This document shows, one piece after another, positions 5,260 through 5,877 of a stretch of DNA of 5,877 bases (position 1 is its first letter; every line of letters begins with the position of its first letter). This DNA is from Alphaproteobacteria bacterium. Lineage in GTDB: Bacteria; Pseudomonadota; Alphaproteobacteria; Thalassobaculales; Thalassobaculaceae. Made by a program: the position numbers and the translations under genes. The stretch spans positions 1 through 5,877 of the forward strand of contig JAPKDN010000216.1 of NCBI GenBank assembly GCA_028822575.1, read 5' to 3'. Below the pieces are notes generated by a model. It saw only the letters and a program-made list of their open reading frames with translations. It was not told where the DNA came from and searched no databases.

Positions 5260-5877
5260 GCCTGGAGAAGCTTGACCAACTCCGGCATCTCCATAAACAC
5301 ATCGGCGCACCCAACCGCGTGCAGTTTGTCTACATTGGACTCGGCGCCAAAGCCAAACACCGTCATACCCGCCGCAACGCCCGCCGTGGCACCACGCGGG
5401 CTGTCTTCTACCACCACGCAGCGCGCCGGATCAGCGCCCATTTGTTCGGCGCAGTAGAGATAGAGATCCGGCGCCGGCTTGGCGACGCCGACATGGTCAG
5501 CGGAGTAGATCCGACCGTTGAATCGGGGATACAGCCCGGTGATTCCAAGGGAAACATCCATCTTATTAGGCGGGCCGTTGGAGCCGACGCACATCGGCAC
5601 CCCCGCCGCCTCAATCGCGTCCAGGACGCCGTCGATGCCGGGTATCTTCTCAAGCTCCTGGTGGAACGCCGCGAACTGCTTTTCATAGATCTTTTCAACC
5701 CAGTCATCCGGCAGCTTCCGGCCCAGCTTCTCCTCGGCACCAACCTTGATCAAGGTCAGCTTACCGCCAAGAAACTCGTAGAGCGCGCCATCCGATGACA
5801 TCGGCAGTCCAGCATCGGTTAAGGCTTCGGCGATTAGGCGGTTTCCGATTGGTTCACTATTCACCAGCACGCCGTCG
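5256..5877 (-). CDS. HAD-IA phosphatase, YieH-like, 5' end beyond the right edge
   Basis: The minus-strand frame is open to the right edge and ends in TAG at 5256; 206 residues are visible. The first ones read DGVLVNSEP, the end of HAD motif I (usually DxDGxLVDSEP). The nucleophilic Asp and start codon therefore lie just outside, and the GTG at 5870 is not a real start. Motif II is CVGSNGPPNKM, motif III is the Lys of GVAKPAPDLY, and motif IV is CVVVEDSPRGATAG with the metal-binding acidic pair. The helical cap lies between motifs I and II. The PMCV-SNGP-NKM run and the GMTVFGF end resemble E. coli YieH, a 6-phosphogluconate phosphatase, from memory of that sequence. Beta-phosphoglucomutase-like or other sugar-phosphate phosphatase activity remains possible. 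It is cytoplasmic. It converges on the alcohol dehydrogenase with overlapping stop codons, so it belongs to a different transcript from the plus-strand genes. Confidence 0.9.
   Translation of the reverse strand, partial: DGVLVNSEPIGNRLIAEALTDAGLPMSSDGALYEFLGGKLTLIKVGAEEKLGRKLPDDWVEKIYEKQFAAFHQELEKIPGIDGVLDAIEAAGVPMCVGSNGPPNKMDVSLGITGLYPRFNGRIYSADHVGVAKPAPDLYLYCAEQMGADPARCVVVEDSPRGATAGVAAGMTVFGFGAESNVDKLHAVGCADVFMEMPELVKLLQA

Overview
The window is about 5.9 kb of fairly GC-rich bacterial DNA (roughly 60% GC by eye). Shine-Dalgarno sites are visible upstream of most genes. The protein families and style suggest a proteobacterium, possibly an alphaproteobacterium; this is an impression from family resemblance and not a computed assignment. 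No rRNA, tRNA, CRISPR array, insertion sequence or phage gene was seen.

Layout. Positions 1-1591, minus strand: a two-gene unit in which a bicupin protein (1591 to 626, GTG start) is followed 31 nt later by a TfdA/TauD-type 2-oxoglutarate-dependent dioxygenase that runs off the left edge (594 to beyond 1). Positions 1592-1718: a 127-bp divergent intergenic region with two short inverted repeats, the likely control region for both directions. Positions 1719-5259, plus strand: a 14-TM DHA2-type MFS transporter, a type II haloacid-dehalogenase-like HAD hydrolase (start best placed at 3397), and a zinc-type medium-chain alcohol dehydrogenase (start best placed at 4207). Positions 5256-5877, minus strand: a YieH-like HAD phosphatase whose 5' end lies outside the window. 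Its stop overlaps the dehydrogenase stop.

Together the genes look like an accessory catabolic neighbourhood: two non-haem iron oxygenase-type proteins, one membrane transporter, a dehalogenase-like hydrolase, an alcohol dehydrogenase and a sugar-phosphate-type phosphatase. One reading is oxidative breakdown of an aryl-ether or halogenated organic acid, with TfdA-like C-O cleavage, cupin oxygenation, hydrolytic HAD chemistry and oxidation of an alcohol intermediate. That pathway is inference from gene content only; no substrate can be read from the sequence.

The oddest individual features are a dehydrogenase with one of four structural-zinc cysteines replaced by serine inside a locally aberrant 45-bp stretch, a DHA2 transporter lacking the TM1 aspartate of motif D1, and a bicupin whose clear metal-binding motif is in the C-terminal rather than the N-terminal cupin.
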